Part shown: in pieces, positions 34,218 to 42,386 of the stretch
How the letters are laid out: each line of letters begins with the position of its first letter
Numbering within the stretch: the first letter of the stretch is position 1
Program-made: the position numbers and the translations under genes
The notes under the pieces: generated by a model
Seen by the model: the letters and a program-made list of their open reading frames with translations, nothing else
What the model was told of the DNA's origin: nothing
Database searches by the model: none
Source: Demequina sp. B12
GTDB lineage: Bacteria; Actinomycetota; Actinomycetes; Actinomycetales; Demequinaceae
Reading direction: 5' to 3'
Length of the DNA stretch: 64,000 bases
NCBI RefSeq assembly: GCF_028823635.1
Contig: NZ_JAPEHU010000002.1
Location: 372,001 to 436,000, forward strand

Positions 34218-35447
34218 ATGGCTACCGCAACTAAGAAGTTCGAGTTCATTGCACGTGACGCTTCCGGCAAGGAGCACACGGGCAAGATCGAGGCACCGGA
34301 CGAGAACGCGGTTGCCTCGCGGCTCGCCTCCCGCGGCCTGACTCCGCTGTCGGTGTCCGACGCGTCCGCGAAGGGGCTTAACGCTGAGATCAAGATTCCT
34401 GGTTTCGGCGAGAAGATTACGCTCAAGGACATCGCTATCCTGTCGCGCCAGCTCGCGACCATGATCTCCTCGGGTCTATCTCTGCTGCGCGCGCTGACCA
34501 TCCTCGCGGAACAGACAGAGAACAAGGAACTGCAGAAGATAGTGGGCGAGGTCCGCAATGACGTGCAGACCGGTTCCGCCTTCTCCAAGGCGCTAGCCCG
34601 TCACCCCAACGTGTTCCCGCCCATCATGATCAACATGGTCAAGGCCGGTGAAGTAGGCGGATTCTTGGACGAGGTCCTGGTGTCTATTGCCGAAAACTTC
34701 GAGAACGACGTGAAGCTTCGCGGCAAGATCAAGTCCGCGATGACCTACCCCGTGGTGGTGTTCTGCATTGCGATCCTTGCGACCGTGGCGATGCTGCTGT
34801 TCATCGTGCCCGTCTTTGCGAACATGTTTGACGGACTTGGGGGCGAGCTCCCGGCTGCGACCAAATTCTTGGTAGTGATGTCCAGCGTCCTCAAGGTCGC
34901 GGCGCTGCCACTGCTGATCGCGATTGTCGCCTTCTTCATCTGGTGGGGAAAGAACAAACACAAGGAGTCGGTGCGCCGCAGGTACCAGCCGCTCACCATC
35001 AAGATGCCCATCTTTGGGCCACTGGTGAAGAAGATTGCGGTGTCCCGGTTCTCTCGAAACTTTGGGTCCATGATCCGGTCGGGTGTCCCTATCTTGCAGG
35101 CACTCGACATCGTGGGTCAGGCCTCCGGATCCGTCGTTATTGAAGACGCTACCCGCGACATCGCAAACTCGGTGCGTCGTGGAGAGTCGCTTGCCAAGCC
35201 GCTGTCGCAGCACGCCGTCTTTCCACCCATGGTGGTGCAGATGATTGCGGTGGGTGAAGACACAGGCGCGCTTGACGAGATGTTGGACAAGATTGCCGAC
35301 TTCTATGACCAGGAAGTCGAGTCCGCCACCGAGCAGCTGACTTCGATGATTGAACCGCTCATGATTGCCGTGCTTGGCTCGATCATTGGTGGAATGGTCA
35401 TTGCTTTGTATATGCCTATTTTCAAGGTGTTCGATCTCATTGGGTAG
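34218..35447 (+). CDS. pilC: Type IV pilus inner-membrane platform protein PilC
   Basis: A 409-residue polytopic protein of the T2SS-F family. Two homologous cytoplasmic helical domains are visible: LSRQLATMISSGLSLLRAL near 75-93 and FSRNFGSMIRSGVPILQAL near 278-296. Membrane segments lie at about 178-200, 215-240 and 380-403. It connects PilB/PilT to the growing pilus. ATG with GAGGAGAA upstream, 18 bases after pilT. Confidence 0.95.
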   Translation: MATATKKFEFIARDASGKEHTGKIEAPDENAVASRLASRGLTPLSVSDASAKGLNAEIKIPGFGEKITLKDIAILSRQLATMISSGLSLLRALTILAEQTENKELQKIVGEVRNDVQTGSAFSKALARHPNVFPPIMINMVKAGEVGGFLDEVLVSIAENFENDVKLRGKIKSAMTYPVVVFCIAILATVAMLLFIVPVFANMFDGLGGELPAATKFLVVMSSVLKVAALPLLIAIVAFFIWWGKNKHKESVRRRYQPLTIKMPIFGPLVKKIAVSRFSRNFGSMIRSGVPILQALDIVGQASGSVVIEDATRDIANSVRRGESLAKPLSQHAVFPPMVVQMIAVGEDTGALDEMLDKIADFYDQEVESATEQLTSMIEPLMIAVLGSIIGGMVIALYMPIFKVFDLIG

Positions 35448-35469
35448 TTCGAACACCACACAGACTTCG

Positions 35470-35499
35470 CTTTCATGGGGCCACACCCCGTCATGAAAG
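35470..35499 (+). terminator. Hairpin between pilC and the major pilin gene
   Basis: CTTTCATG (35470-35477) pairs with CATGAAAG (35492-35499), extended by GGG/CCC. No T-run follows. It could be a partial terminator or an RNA-processing site that separates pilin mRNA from the upstream operon. Confidence 0.6.
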
Positions 35500-35535
35500 T
35501 GGGGGGATACGGGATCCGTCCCGCATCCTAGACCG

Positions 35536-35541
35536 CACAAT
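35536..35541 (+). promoter_or_regulatory. Possible -10 box for the major pilin gene
   Basis: CACAAT, 25 bases before the pilin ATG, resembles the box before aroC. The gene also has an AAAAGGAGAG ribosome binding site, one of the strongest in the window. Confidence 0.35.
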
Positions 35542-35566
35542 CAAAGAGAATGAAAAGGAGAGCGAA

Positions 35567-36007
35567 ATGATCGCTCGTATTCAGAAGCGCCTCGCTGAGA
35601 AGGCAGAAGGCACCGAAAAGGGCTTCACCCTGGTTGAGCTCCTCGTTGTCATCATCATCATTGGCATCCTGGCCGCGATTGCTATTCCGCTGTACCTGAA
35701 CCAGCAGAACAAGGCCAAGGACTCCGCTGCTAAGGCTGACCTGAACACCATCCGTACGGCTGTTGTTTCGGCCATGACCGAGAACCCCAGTGCCACCACC
35801 GTGACCTGGACTGCAGCTACTGGTCCTTCGACCTCGACCATCACTGCGGGTACTGAGACTTCCACCGTCGCAGTCTCGGACGGCAACATCCTCGCCGCCG
35901 GCAGTGTCGACATGGCGACTCCTGACACCGTCACCATTGCGGTGACTTCGGGTACTGGCACGGTCTTCACTATGGACGCCACCGGAGCCATTACCGAAGC
36001 ACCGTAA
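35567..36007 (+). CDS. pilA: Major type IV pilin
   Basis: A 146-residue prepilin. A basic leader of 19 residues ends in EKG, with cleavage expected before F20 (KG-FTLVELLVV); Glu24 is the +5 glutamate needed for assembly. The hydrophobic helix spans about 22-45. The mature C-terminal part is rich in Thr, Ser, Ala and Val, lacks cysteine and is suited to a small beta-rich globular head. A strong ribosome binding site, hairpins on both sides, and position after pilC mark it as the major subunit. It would be processed by the PilD encoded 2.8 kb downstream. Confidence 0.93.
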   Translation: MIARIQKRLAEKAEGTEKGFTLVELLVVIIIIGILAAIAIPLYLNQQNKAKDSAAKADLNTIRTAVVSAMTENPSATTVTWTAATGPSTSTITAGTETSTVAVSDGNILAAGSVDMATPDTVTIAVTSGTGTVFTMDATGAITEAP

Positions 36008-36064
36008 GCCCATCTCGCGGTTTCACTCTGTTATTTGCCTGATTGAGTGAACATAGCAAGATGA

Positions 36065-36107
36065 GGTGGTGGCGTGTGGGCAGAGTCTCAGTCCACACGC
36101 CACCACC
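36065..36107 (+). terminator. 15-bp perfect hairpin after the major pilin gene
   Basis: GGTGGTGGCGTGTGG (36065-36079) is fully complementary to 36093-36107, with a 13-base loop. TTCCC follows, so it is not a classical T-run terminator, but it is among the most stable-looking stems here. It lies 58 bases after the pilin stop and 34 bases before the next prepilin gene. Confidence 0.75.
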
Positions 36108-36141
36108 TTCCCAATTGTCATGTGGAAGGAGTGGGGGAACA

Positions 36142-36597
36142 ATGGTGAGCACACAACAGGTGCGTGACGAGGGTCTCGGAATGGTCGAGGCCATCGTGGC
36201 GATCCTGCTGTTTGGGATCCTCGCGGTGGCGATGGTGCCGCCGATCCTTCTGAGCCTCCAAGTCACGGCTAACTCGACCACGGTCGCGTCGGCGGGACAG
36301 GTGGCACAACTGCGCGTCGAGGAGGCGCGTACGGCAAGTAGGAACTGCGCCGCATTTGCCGACTTCTTGGTGAAGCCGGTTCCCACCACCATGACGGACT
36401 CGCGCGGCGCGCGCTACACGGTGACGGAGACGATCATCACCGCGACCGGTGCCGATGCGAAGGCTGATATGACGTGGTGCGATGACAAATCAGCCGCCGC
36501 GGTGACGATGAACGTGATCGTGAAGTCGGATGACACCCATGACACGGACGTTGCGGACGTCGCAACGCTTATCTCCGTACCGGGGGTGACGCGATGA
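36142..36597 (+). CDS. Minor type IV prepilin (PilV/PilI-like)
   Basis: A 151-residue prepilin-like protein. The processing site is DEG-LGMVE at residues 9-16, with Glu16 at +5 after cleavage before L12. The hydrophobic helix spans about 15-40. It has two cysteines (near 72 and 115) that could form a disulfide outside. ATG at 36142 is preceded by GGAAGGAG. The stop overlaps the next prepilin gene (ATGA). It probably forms part of a minor-pilin tip or initiation complex; no closer name is justified. Confidence 0.82.
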   Translation: MVSTQQVRDEGLGMVEAIVAILLFGILAVAMVPPILLSLQVTANSTTVASAGQVAQLRVEEARTASRNCAAFADFLVKPVPTTMTDSRGARYTVTETIITATGADAKADMTWCDDKSAAAVTMNVIVKSDDTHDTDVADVATLISVPGVTR

Positions 36598-37178
36598 ATG
36601 ATCTGTCACGCAAGAGAGCCGTGGAGAGGCGCTCCGGTTCCGATGCCGGCTTCACCCTTGTGGAGCTCATGGCCTACATCTTCTTGTTCTCGATTCTGGC
36701 GGTTATGGTCGCAACCCTCGTGATCAACGGGATGCGTTCCCAAGCAGAGGTCACTGGGACTACCAACACCACGGGCGAGATGCAGAACGCTGCCGCAGCG
36801 CTCGAGTACGACATTCGTTACGCATCGGACATCCAGATCAGTGTTGGCGGGCAGATGCTACGGACTCGAACCTGGTATGGAGAGCCCGACACCGGCGCGT
36901 ATCAGTGCCGGGGTTGGTTCTACGACAGCGCGGACCGCAAGCTCAAGCGCAGCACCTCTCAGGCTGAAGTGGTTTCCGCGACCGCTACTTCCGCGTCGGG
37001 CTGGACCACATTCGCGTCCAACGTAGAAGCGACCCGGGCATTCCACCAGGAACCCAACTCTAAGACGGTTGACATTCGTATGGAAGGAGATCCGGCCCAA
37101 TGGGGGATTGGGACCAGGATCTACACGTCTGTCACTAATCGTCCGCAATCAGATGAAGGAGGCATGACGTGCTTCTAG
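36594..37178 (+). CDS. Minor type IV prepilin (PilW/PilJ-like)
   Basis: A 194-residue prepilin. The basic leader of 19 residues ends in DAG, with cleavage before F20 in G-FTLVELMAY; Glu24 is +5. The helix spans about 22-47. A larger head of about 140 residues contains two cysteines, one of them in the C-terminal MTCF, so a disulfide tying down the C-terminus is plausible. It overlaps both neighbours: ATGA upstream, and the PilX-like gene begins inside its last ten bases. Confidence 0.85.
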   Translation: MNDLSRKRAVERRSGSDAGFTLVELMAYIFLFSILAVMVATLVINGMRSQAEVTGTTNTTGEMQNAAAALEYDIRYASDIQISVGGQMLRTRTWYGEPDTGAYQCRGWFYDSADRKLKRSTSQAEVVSATATSASGWTTFASNVEATRAFHQEPNSKTVDIRMEGDPAQWGIGTRIYTSVTNRPQSDEGGMTCF

Positions 37179-38785
37179 TCCGCACGTTGCAGGACCGTAT
37201 GAACGGCCGTTCCGAGGACGGCCAGGCCCTCGTGTTGGTGCTTGGCATGATGATCGTCATGGGCGGCGTTCTGCTTGTGATTGCTTCATCGACAGTGTTC
37301 GCGGCCTTCTTCACCACTCAGTCGCGTGCCTCTGTCGAGTCCCAAGCGGCGGCGGACGCCGGCGTCGACTTCGCATACGCGTCGTTGGTCTCTGACCCTG
37401 CGGGATGTGCCGCTGTGGGTGGGGTTTACTCTTCCGCAACTGCACCTTCGTTCTCTGCAGAGATCTCCTACCAACAAGTAGAAGGTGGCGCATGGGTGGT
37501 CGGCTGTCCTGACCTGGCTGACGCCAACAACTTCCCCGAACAAGTGAAGATTGTCTCCTCAGGTTCCGCCCAGCAGATCGGTTCGGGCGGCTTCGACAGC
37601 GGAGACTCCACAACGGTGGAGGCGCTCTGGACCAAGCCGATCGACCCTCCGAGCTTCGAACAGGCCATTCGTGGCGATCTGGGTATCGAGTTCAACACCG
37701 GAACGACAGTCTTCGACGGAGACGTTCAGGGAGACATCTACTCAGAGGGTGAGCTTGAGTGCCCTTCTGGTATGAACATTGCAGGTGATCTGATATCTAC
37801 CGGCCATGTTGACTACCGAGCGTCCGACTGCATTATTCAAGGCGACGTCTACGCAAAGTCACTGCAGTATGCACAGGGTGCGAACGCGACTCCTTCCGTT
37901 TTGGGGAGTTTGTACGTTCAAGACGACCTCTCGCGCAACGGGCCCGGCCAGACCTCATTCTCGTTCGGCACGCCAGGTGACAACCAGTACCTCAATGTAG
38001 CGAAAGATGTCAGGGTCGGAGGCGCAATCAACCGCTACTGTCTCTATGCTGGTCGAGTTGCGAACAGCAACTGGAGCATGTTCGCCGGAGATGGATCAGC
38101 ATGCGGCGCCAGCCCCCATCCCCAGAGAAACGTTCAGATGCTCCTCGGCGCTGACGCCGTTCGGGACCTCTACCCAGACGTAGATCCTTTCATCGCGGTG
38201 ACGACCGACTATCCCGCCTTTGAAGGTTGGGAAGAGAAGGAGTGGACCGACTACTCGGGGAACGTGGTGAACGGTCAGGGATGCAAGACGACATCTCCCG
38301 CTACGATTCGTGTCGAGACGAACACGCGCATTGACACCACCAACGCCTGTGCATCCAAGGGCATGACGCTAGGAGACTGGGGTGGCGGCCTCACCATCGA
38401 GTTGGGCGCGGACCTCGTGATCTTTGCGACGGAGATCGGCGTGAAGGGCACTCTCACCGTGAAATCAGTTGATGGCGAGTATCACTCGCTCTACGTCGTT
38501 GACCCTGCTCCGAGCGACACCTATGAGTGCCCGGCCCCGGGCTCAACAGTCGGAACAGGAATCTCGGTTGCTGCACCCACGCTCACCCAGGACACTCAAA
38601 CCGCAATCCTCTTGTACTCGCCGGAGAAGGTGCACTTCAACTCGGGGCTCAAGTGGGGTGGCCAGATCTATGCATGTGAGACGCGAATTGCGTCGGGAAT
38701 GGAACTGGACTTCCGCAAGGTTGGCGAGAGTGACGTCGTTCCTACCTTCGCTCAGTTCAACGTTGAGTACATCCGACAAGGCTGA
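37169..38785 (+). CDS. Large PilX-like pilus-associated protein
   Basis: A 538-residue protein with one N-terminal membrane segment (about 19-48) preceded by EDGQALVLVL. This resembles the PilX N-terminal region but lacks the +5 glutamate, so processing by PilD is doubtful. SQAAADAGVDFAYA after the helix is the PilX-type pattern. The rest is extracytoplasmic. Residues 170-280 contain short V-x-G-D-[VI]-Y/S repeats (GDVQGDIYSEGEL, IQGDVYAKSL, KDVRVGGAI) like a bactofilin or other beta-solenoid. Ten cysteines, an even number, suggest disulfides. GTG 37169 is supported by AAGGAGG at 37156-37162. Role inferred: pilus tip, adhesion or assembly factor. Confidence 0.7.
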   Translation: MLLVRTLQDRMNGRSEDGQALVLVLGMMIVMGGVLLVIASSTVFAAFFTTQSRASVESQAAADAGVDFAYASLVSDPAGCAAVGGVYSSATAPSFSAEISYQQVEGGAWVVGCPDLADANNFPEQVKIVSSGSAQQIGSGGFDSGDSTTVEALWTKPIDPPSFEQAIRGDLGIEFNTGTTVFDGDVQGDIYSEGELECPSGMNIAGDLISTGHVDYRASDCIIQGDVYAKSLQYAQGANATPSVLGSLYVQDDLSRNGPGQTSFSFGTPGDNQYLNVAKDVRVGGAINRYCLYAGRVANSNWSMFAGDGSACGASPHPQRNVQMLLGADAVRDLYPDVDPFIAVTTDYPAFEGWEEKEWTDYSGNVVNGQGCKTTSPATIRVETNTRIDTTNACASKGMTLGDWGGGLTIELGADLVIFATEIGVKGTLTVKSVDGEYHSLYVVDPAPSDTYECPAPGSTVGTGISVAAPTLTQDTQTAILLYSPEKVHFNSGLKWGGQIYACETRIASGMELDFRKVGESDVVPTFAQFNVEYIRQG

Positions 38786-38794
38786 GACTCGGAC

Positions 38795-39574
38795 GTGGTA
38801 CTGCTCGGACTTGTTGTAGGCCTGCTGGGGTTGGCCCTTGGCAGCTTCGCGAACGTGGTGATCGCACGAGCTCCCCAGAATGAATCTGTCGTGCGGCCAC
38901 GGAGTGCTTGCCCACGCTGCGGTGCTGCGATCCGGTCACGGCACAACATCCCCATTGTCGGATGGTTAGCGCTCCGAGGACGTTGCTTTGACTGCAGCGA
39001 GCCCATCAGCGTTCGCTACCCGGTGATTGAGGGCCTTACGGGGCTCGTTTTCGTGGGGCTGTTTTTGTGGTTGGGAGTCTCCCCGGAACTTGGGCTCGCC
39101 CTGATTGTTGCCTTCTTCACTGTGGTGTTGAGCGCCATCGATTTCGATACGCAGCGACTTCCCGACAACGTCGTACGGCCTTTTGCGATCTCTGTAGGAA
39201 CCTACCTGCTGGCGTGGGCCGCGACCACGGGCTCCTGGAGCAACGTTGTGGGCGCGGTCATCGGCGCGGCGATTCTTGCAGCCTTTTACTTTCTCGTGTG
39301 GTTCATCTATCCCAAAGGGATGGGGTTCGGAGACGTCAAACTTGCCCCAGTCCTTGGTGCCGTCATGGGGTGGTACGGATGGACAACGTTGGTCGTCGGC
39401 GGGTTCGCAGCGTTCGTGTGGGGTGCGGTCGTTGGCGTAGTGGTGATGGCTGTGACCAGACGCAGTCGCATGGTCGCTATCCCGTTCGGGCCATGGATGT
39501 TCGCCGGGGCCTGGACGGGTGTGATCGGAGGTTCCGCCATCGCCGAGGGATACCTAGGTTTGTTCGGTTTGTAG
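38795..39574 (+). CDS. pilD: Prepilin peptidase/methyltransferase PilD
   Basis: A 259-residue membrane aspartyl protease that cleaves and N-methylates the prepilins encoded upstream. The zinc-binding cysteines are C39-x2-C42 and C64-x2-C67. The catalytic aspartates are in SAIDFD (116/118) and GFGD (180). The N-terminal LGLALGSFANVVIAR is typical of the methyltransferase-protease type, and about seven hydrophobic segments follow. GTG at 38795, nine bases after the PilX-like gene. Confidence 0.94.
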   Translation: MVLLGLVVGLLGLALGSFANVVIARAPQNESVVRPRSACPRCGAAIRSRHNIPIVGWLALRGRCFDCSEPISVRYPVIEGLTGLVFVGLFLWLGVSPELGLALIVAFFTVVLSAIDFDTQRLPDNVVRPFAISVGTYLLAWAATTGSWSNVVGAVIGAAILAAFYFLVWFIYPKGMGFGDVKLAPVLGAVMGWYGWTTLVVGGFAAFVWGAVVGVVVMAVTRRSRMVAIPFGPWMFAGAWTGVIGGSAIAEGYLGLFGL

Positions 39575-39639
39575 CAGGGTACAGAAACGTGCGGTTTGTG
39601 CCGATAGGTCAGTAGACATTAGTTCAGAGGGGACTACAG

Positions 39640-40695
39640 GTGGCAACAAGACAAGTTGCGATCGACGTTGGTGAGACAGCGATTCGAGTCGCAGAGATTG
39701 AACTCAGGGGCGGCACGGATCCGCGCGATGGTGCGACCCTGACCGCATTCGCGGAGCGCGCTGTGCCCGCAGGAGTCATTCGTAACGGAGAGATCGAAGA
39801 GCCTGGGGCTTTTGCCGACGTCGTGAAGCAGACCGTTTCTGCCGCGAAGGTCAACGCAAAGTCTGCCGCGGTCAGCATTGGTCATCCGAGCGTCGTGATC
39901 CGTGAGGTGGACGTACCTGCACAGCCGATGGACAAGGTGCGCAAGTCGCTCGCATTCCACGTACGGGACTCGTTGCCCATGGCTGTTGACGAGGCTTTGC
40001 TCGACTTCTACCCGACGGCAGAGTTCGCCGGCGATCAGGGCCAGATGTTCAAGGGGCTCTTGGTTGCTTCGCCGCGTGAACTGGTGCGAGGCGTGATCTC
40101 TGCACTCGACGGCTCGGGGGTTCACCTCTCGCGCGTCGACCACACGGCTTTCGCTCTGTGGCGGTCGATCTGCAAGGGTGAGTTGCTCCAGGGCACAGTC
40201 GCGGTAGTCGACGTCGGCGCAGCAACGACATCGGTCGTGGTGTCGCAACACGGTGTTCCCCGGCTCGTACGAGTCTTGGCTCAAGGTGGAAACGACGCCT
40301 CCAAGGCTGTGCGTGCTGCCTTCAAAGGGTCGTCTGTGGACGCTGATCAACTGAAGTTCCAGATCGGCATGAACCCATCAGCACCGCAGGAGCACCGTCA
40401 GGTAGCGGACGCTGTGGGCCACGCCATGGGTCCATTGATCGAGTCGATTCGCAACACCTTGGTGTACTTCGCGAGCTCAAACCCAGGCGGTGCAGCCGAA
40501 CGGCTGGTTCTGACCGGCGGGGGAGCCTACCTTCAGGGTTTCGGGCAGTCACTTTCGAGTGCGACGCGACTGCCTGCGATGATCGGTGACCCGCTCGCAG
40601 GCATGGGGATCGGTAAGAAGGTCGACTTGTCTCAGGTGCGTGGACGCGAGGCCGGCCTCGCTAGCGTCATTGGGCTTGCGATGGGGGTGGAGTGA
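39640..40695 (+). CDS. pilM: Type IV pilus assembly protein PilM
   Basis: A 351-residue actin-like cytoplasmic protein. It shows the phosphate-binding strand AIDVGETAIRVAEI near residues 7-20, VAVVDVGAATTSVVV near 188-202, and LVLTGGGAYLQGF near 288-300. PilM binds the cytoplasmic tail of PilN, which here begins with the matching PSVNLIPQEI. GTG start 65 bases after pilD. pilN starts at the last base of its stop codon. Confidence 0.92.
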   Translation: MATRQVAIDVGETAIRVAEIELRGGTDPRDGATLTAFAERAVPAGVIRNGEIEEPGAFADVVKQTVSAAKVNAKSAAVSIGHPSVVIREVDVPAQPMDKVRKSLAFHVRDSLPMAVDEALLDFYPTAEFAGDQGQMFKGLLVASPRELVRGVISALDGSGVHLSRVDHTAFALWRSICKGELLQGTVAVVDVGAATTSVVVSQHGVPRLVRVLAQGGNDASKAVRAAFKGSSVDADQLKFQIGMNPSAPQEHRQVADAVGHAMGPLIESIRNTLVYFASSNPGGAAERLVLTGGGAYLQGFGQSLSSATRLPAMIGDPLAGMGIGKKVDLSQVRGREAGLASVIGLAMGVE

Positions 40696-41450
40696 TGAAA
40701 CCGGTAGACAAGAAGTACGGCGCTCCAGCGCTCCCTTCCGTCAACTTGATTCCGCAGGAGATCGCGGAAGCAACCAAGATGCGCGCGGTCAAGTTCACCG
40801 CAATGTTTGCGGTGCTCATTGCGGTTGGCGTGATGGTCGCTGGATACGTGCTGGCACTCGGGGCAAAGCAGGTAGCCAAGTCTGGACTCGAAGACGCGAT
40901 TGATGAGCAGCGGCTCGCGCTGGCGTCTCGGGACTCGCAGGTTGAGACCTATGACGCGCTGGTGGAGTACGAGTCCGACGCATGGACGCTCGGCCAGATC
41001 GGATACGGCGATGTCGACATTGCCAACCTGGTGTTCTCGTTCCTCGAAGTGGACACCGACGAAACCGCGATCGTCGGCTTGACCTACACAGGCCCCTCTG
41101 CGGCCGGGTTTAGTCAGGTCAACGGATCCGACACCATGGTTCCGGGTGTGGGAACCATCGAGTTCTCTGCTCAAACTGAGTCCTACGAAGAAGCAACTGC
41201 TCTTGCCACTCGCATTGAGGCGTTGCCTGGCTTGGAGCAAGTCACCATTCTCACCGAGTCATACTCGACTCCGGACGGCGCTCTCGTTTGGCTTGTCAAC
41301 GGCAACGTCAGCATTGTTGAGTCAGCGCTCACCGAGCGGTTCATTGACGACGAGGGATTTGTCGTCGTTGACCCCAACGCGGCCTTGTCGACAGATGAAC
41401 CTGCCGCGGCACCGGCGCCCAGCCCCAGTCCCAGTGAGGAGACCGAATAA
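40695..41450 (+). CDS. pilN: Type IV pilus assembly protein PilN
   Basis: A 251-residue bitopic membrane protein. The cytoplasmic N-terminus has the PilM-binding motif SVNLIPQE (about residues 14-21), followed by a membrane segment at about 33-55, a short coiled coil, and a ferredoxin-like domain. The C-terminus is a Pro/Ser/Glu-rich tail with PSPSPSEE. The ATG at 40695 overlaps the pilM stop; a GTG three bases earlier is equally possible. The last base is shared with the pilO start. Confidence 0.85.
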   Translation: MKPVDKKYGAPALPSVNLIPQEIAEATKMRAVKFTAMFAVLIAVGVMVAGYVLALGAKQVAKSGLEDAIDEQRLALASRDSQVETYDALVEYESDAWTLGQIGYGDVDIANLVFSFLEVDTDETAIVGLTYTGPSAAGFSQVNGSDTMVPGVGTIEFSAQTESYEEATALATRIEALPGLEQVTILTESYSTPDGALVWLVNGNVSIVESALTERFIDDEGFVVVDPNAALSTDEPAAAPAPSPSPSEETE

Positions 41451-42274
41451 TGCTGAACTCGAAGTATGCGCCTATCTTCGCACTGACGGCCTTGGGAATT
41501 ATTGCCGTGGTTCTTCTTGGTTGGTTCCTCGCGATCAAACCTCAGGTTGATGAGGCTTCCGCATTCGCCAGTGACGAGGACTTGGTCCGGGCAAACATTG
41601 CTACGGTCCAAGCCGATGAGGCCTCTATCGAGGCATTTGACTCGGCGCTTGGCGAGGCGCCAGATATCAAGCCGACGCTCGAACTCAACGCCCCTCAGCG
41701 TCTTGACCTTGAAGGGTTTAGGAACCGCATCTCTGACGCAATCTCAGAGTCTGGTGTCGAGATCGCGGCTTCCGGACAGGAGTACGGCTCGTTGGTCGCT
41801 GGTTGGGAGATTCCAGCCGTGCTGCTGGACTCTACGCGTGCAGCCAAGTATTTTCAGAGCGGCCCCGCGCCCACCACGAAGATCGCGGCCGAGGCATTCA
41901 CTCCGGTCGTGTCGGTACCCTCCGGGGAGCAGGTTCGTGCCGAGGGACTCGCGGCGATTCCGTTTGAGTTCACGGTAGTCGGCACGCCCCAAGAGGCGTA
42001 CGACTTCCTTTCCCGCCTCCAGGATCCCTCCGTTCAGTTCTTCCAGGTGGGAGAGATTGACGTCCTTGGGCTGGTCGACGGAGAAGTCGTTGCCGGTGGT
42101 GTGTCCGAGGCCGGCGACGGCGATGTGCGGCTGGAGATATCCGGTGGACTCTACTTGTCGGAGATCGACACCTCATCGATTGACGAAGGTGCTCTCGGTA
42201 CTGCAGAGGTGTCAGGCGACTCGCCCTTCATCCGTCTTGAGGACGACGCACCTGAGCAAGAGGGCGCAAACTAG
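41450..42274 (+). CDS. pilO: Type IV pilus assembly protein PilO-like
   Basis: A 274-residue bitopic membrane protein. One membrane segment at about 8-29 is followed by a helical stretch and a PilO-like domain (FEFTVVGTPQEAYDFLSRLQDP near 178-199). The C-terminal tail is acidic. It pairs with PilN to link the motor side to the outside. Family assignment rests on topology, size and the pilM-pilN-pilO order more than on residues. It is the last gene of the pilus locus and is followed by a clear terminator. Confidence 0.8.
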   Translation: MLNSKYAPIFALTALGIIAVVLLGWFLAIKPQVDEASAFASDEDLVRANIATVQADEASIEAFDSALGEAPDIKPTLELNAPQRLDLEGFRNRISDAISESGVEIAASGQEYGSLVAGWEIPAVLLDSTRAAKYFQSGPAPTTKIAAEAFTPVVSVPSGEQVRAEGLAAIPFEFTVVGTPQEAYDFLSRLQDPSVQFFQVGEIDVLGLVDGEVVAGGVSEAGDGDVRLEISGGLYLSEIDTSSIDEGALGTAEVSGDSPFIRLEDDAPEQEGAN

Positions 42275-42287
42275 ACGCGGCTAGAAC

Positions 42288-42325
42288 AAAGAGGCGGGTC
42301 CCCCAGAAGGGTGGCCCGCCTCTTT
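42288..42325 (+). terminator. Rho-independent terminator closing the pilus locus
   Basis: AAAGAGGCGGG (42288-42298) pairs with CCCGCCTCTTT (42315-42325), with inner CCC/GGG pairs. It lies 14 bases after pilO and works in both orientations because of the A/T ends. Confidence 0.9.
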
Positions 42326-42373
42326 CATGTGTGGCCGTCCACGCCAGCGCACCTGGCACCCATGTCCCTCTGG

Positions 42374-42379
42374 CACAAT
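42374..42379 (+). promoter_or_regulatory. Possible leaderless -10 box of aroC
   Basis: CACAAT ends seven bases before the aroC ATG and no ribosome binding site is visible, consistent with a leaderless mRNA. Confidence 0.4.
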
Positions 42380-42386
42380 GTGACCC

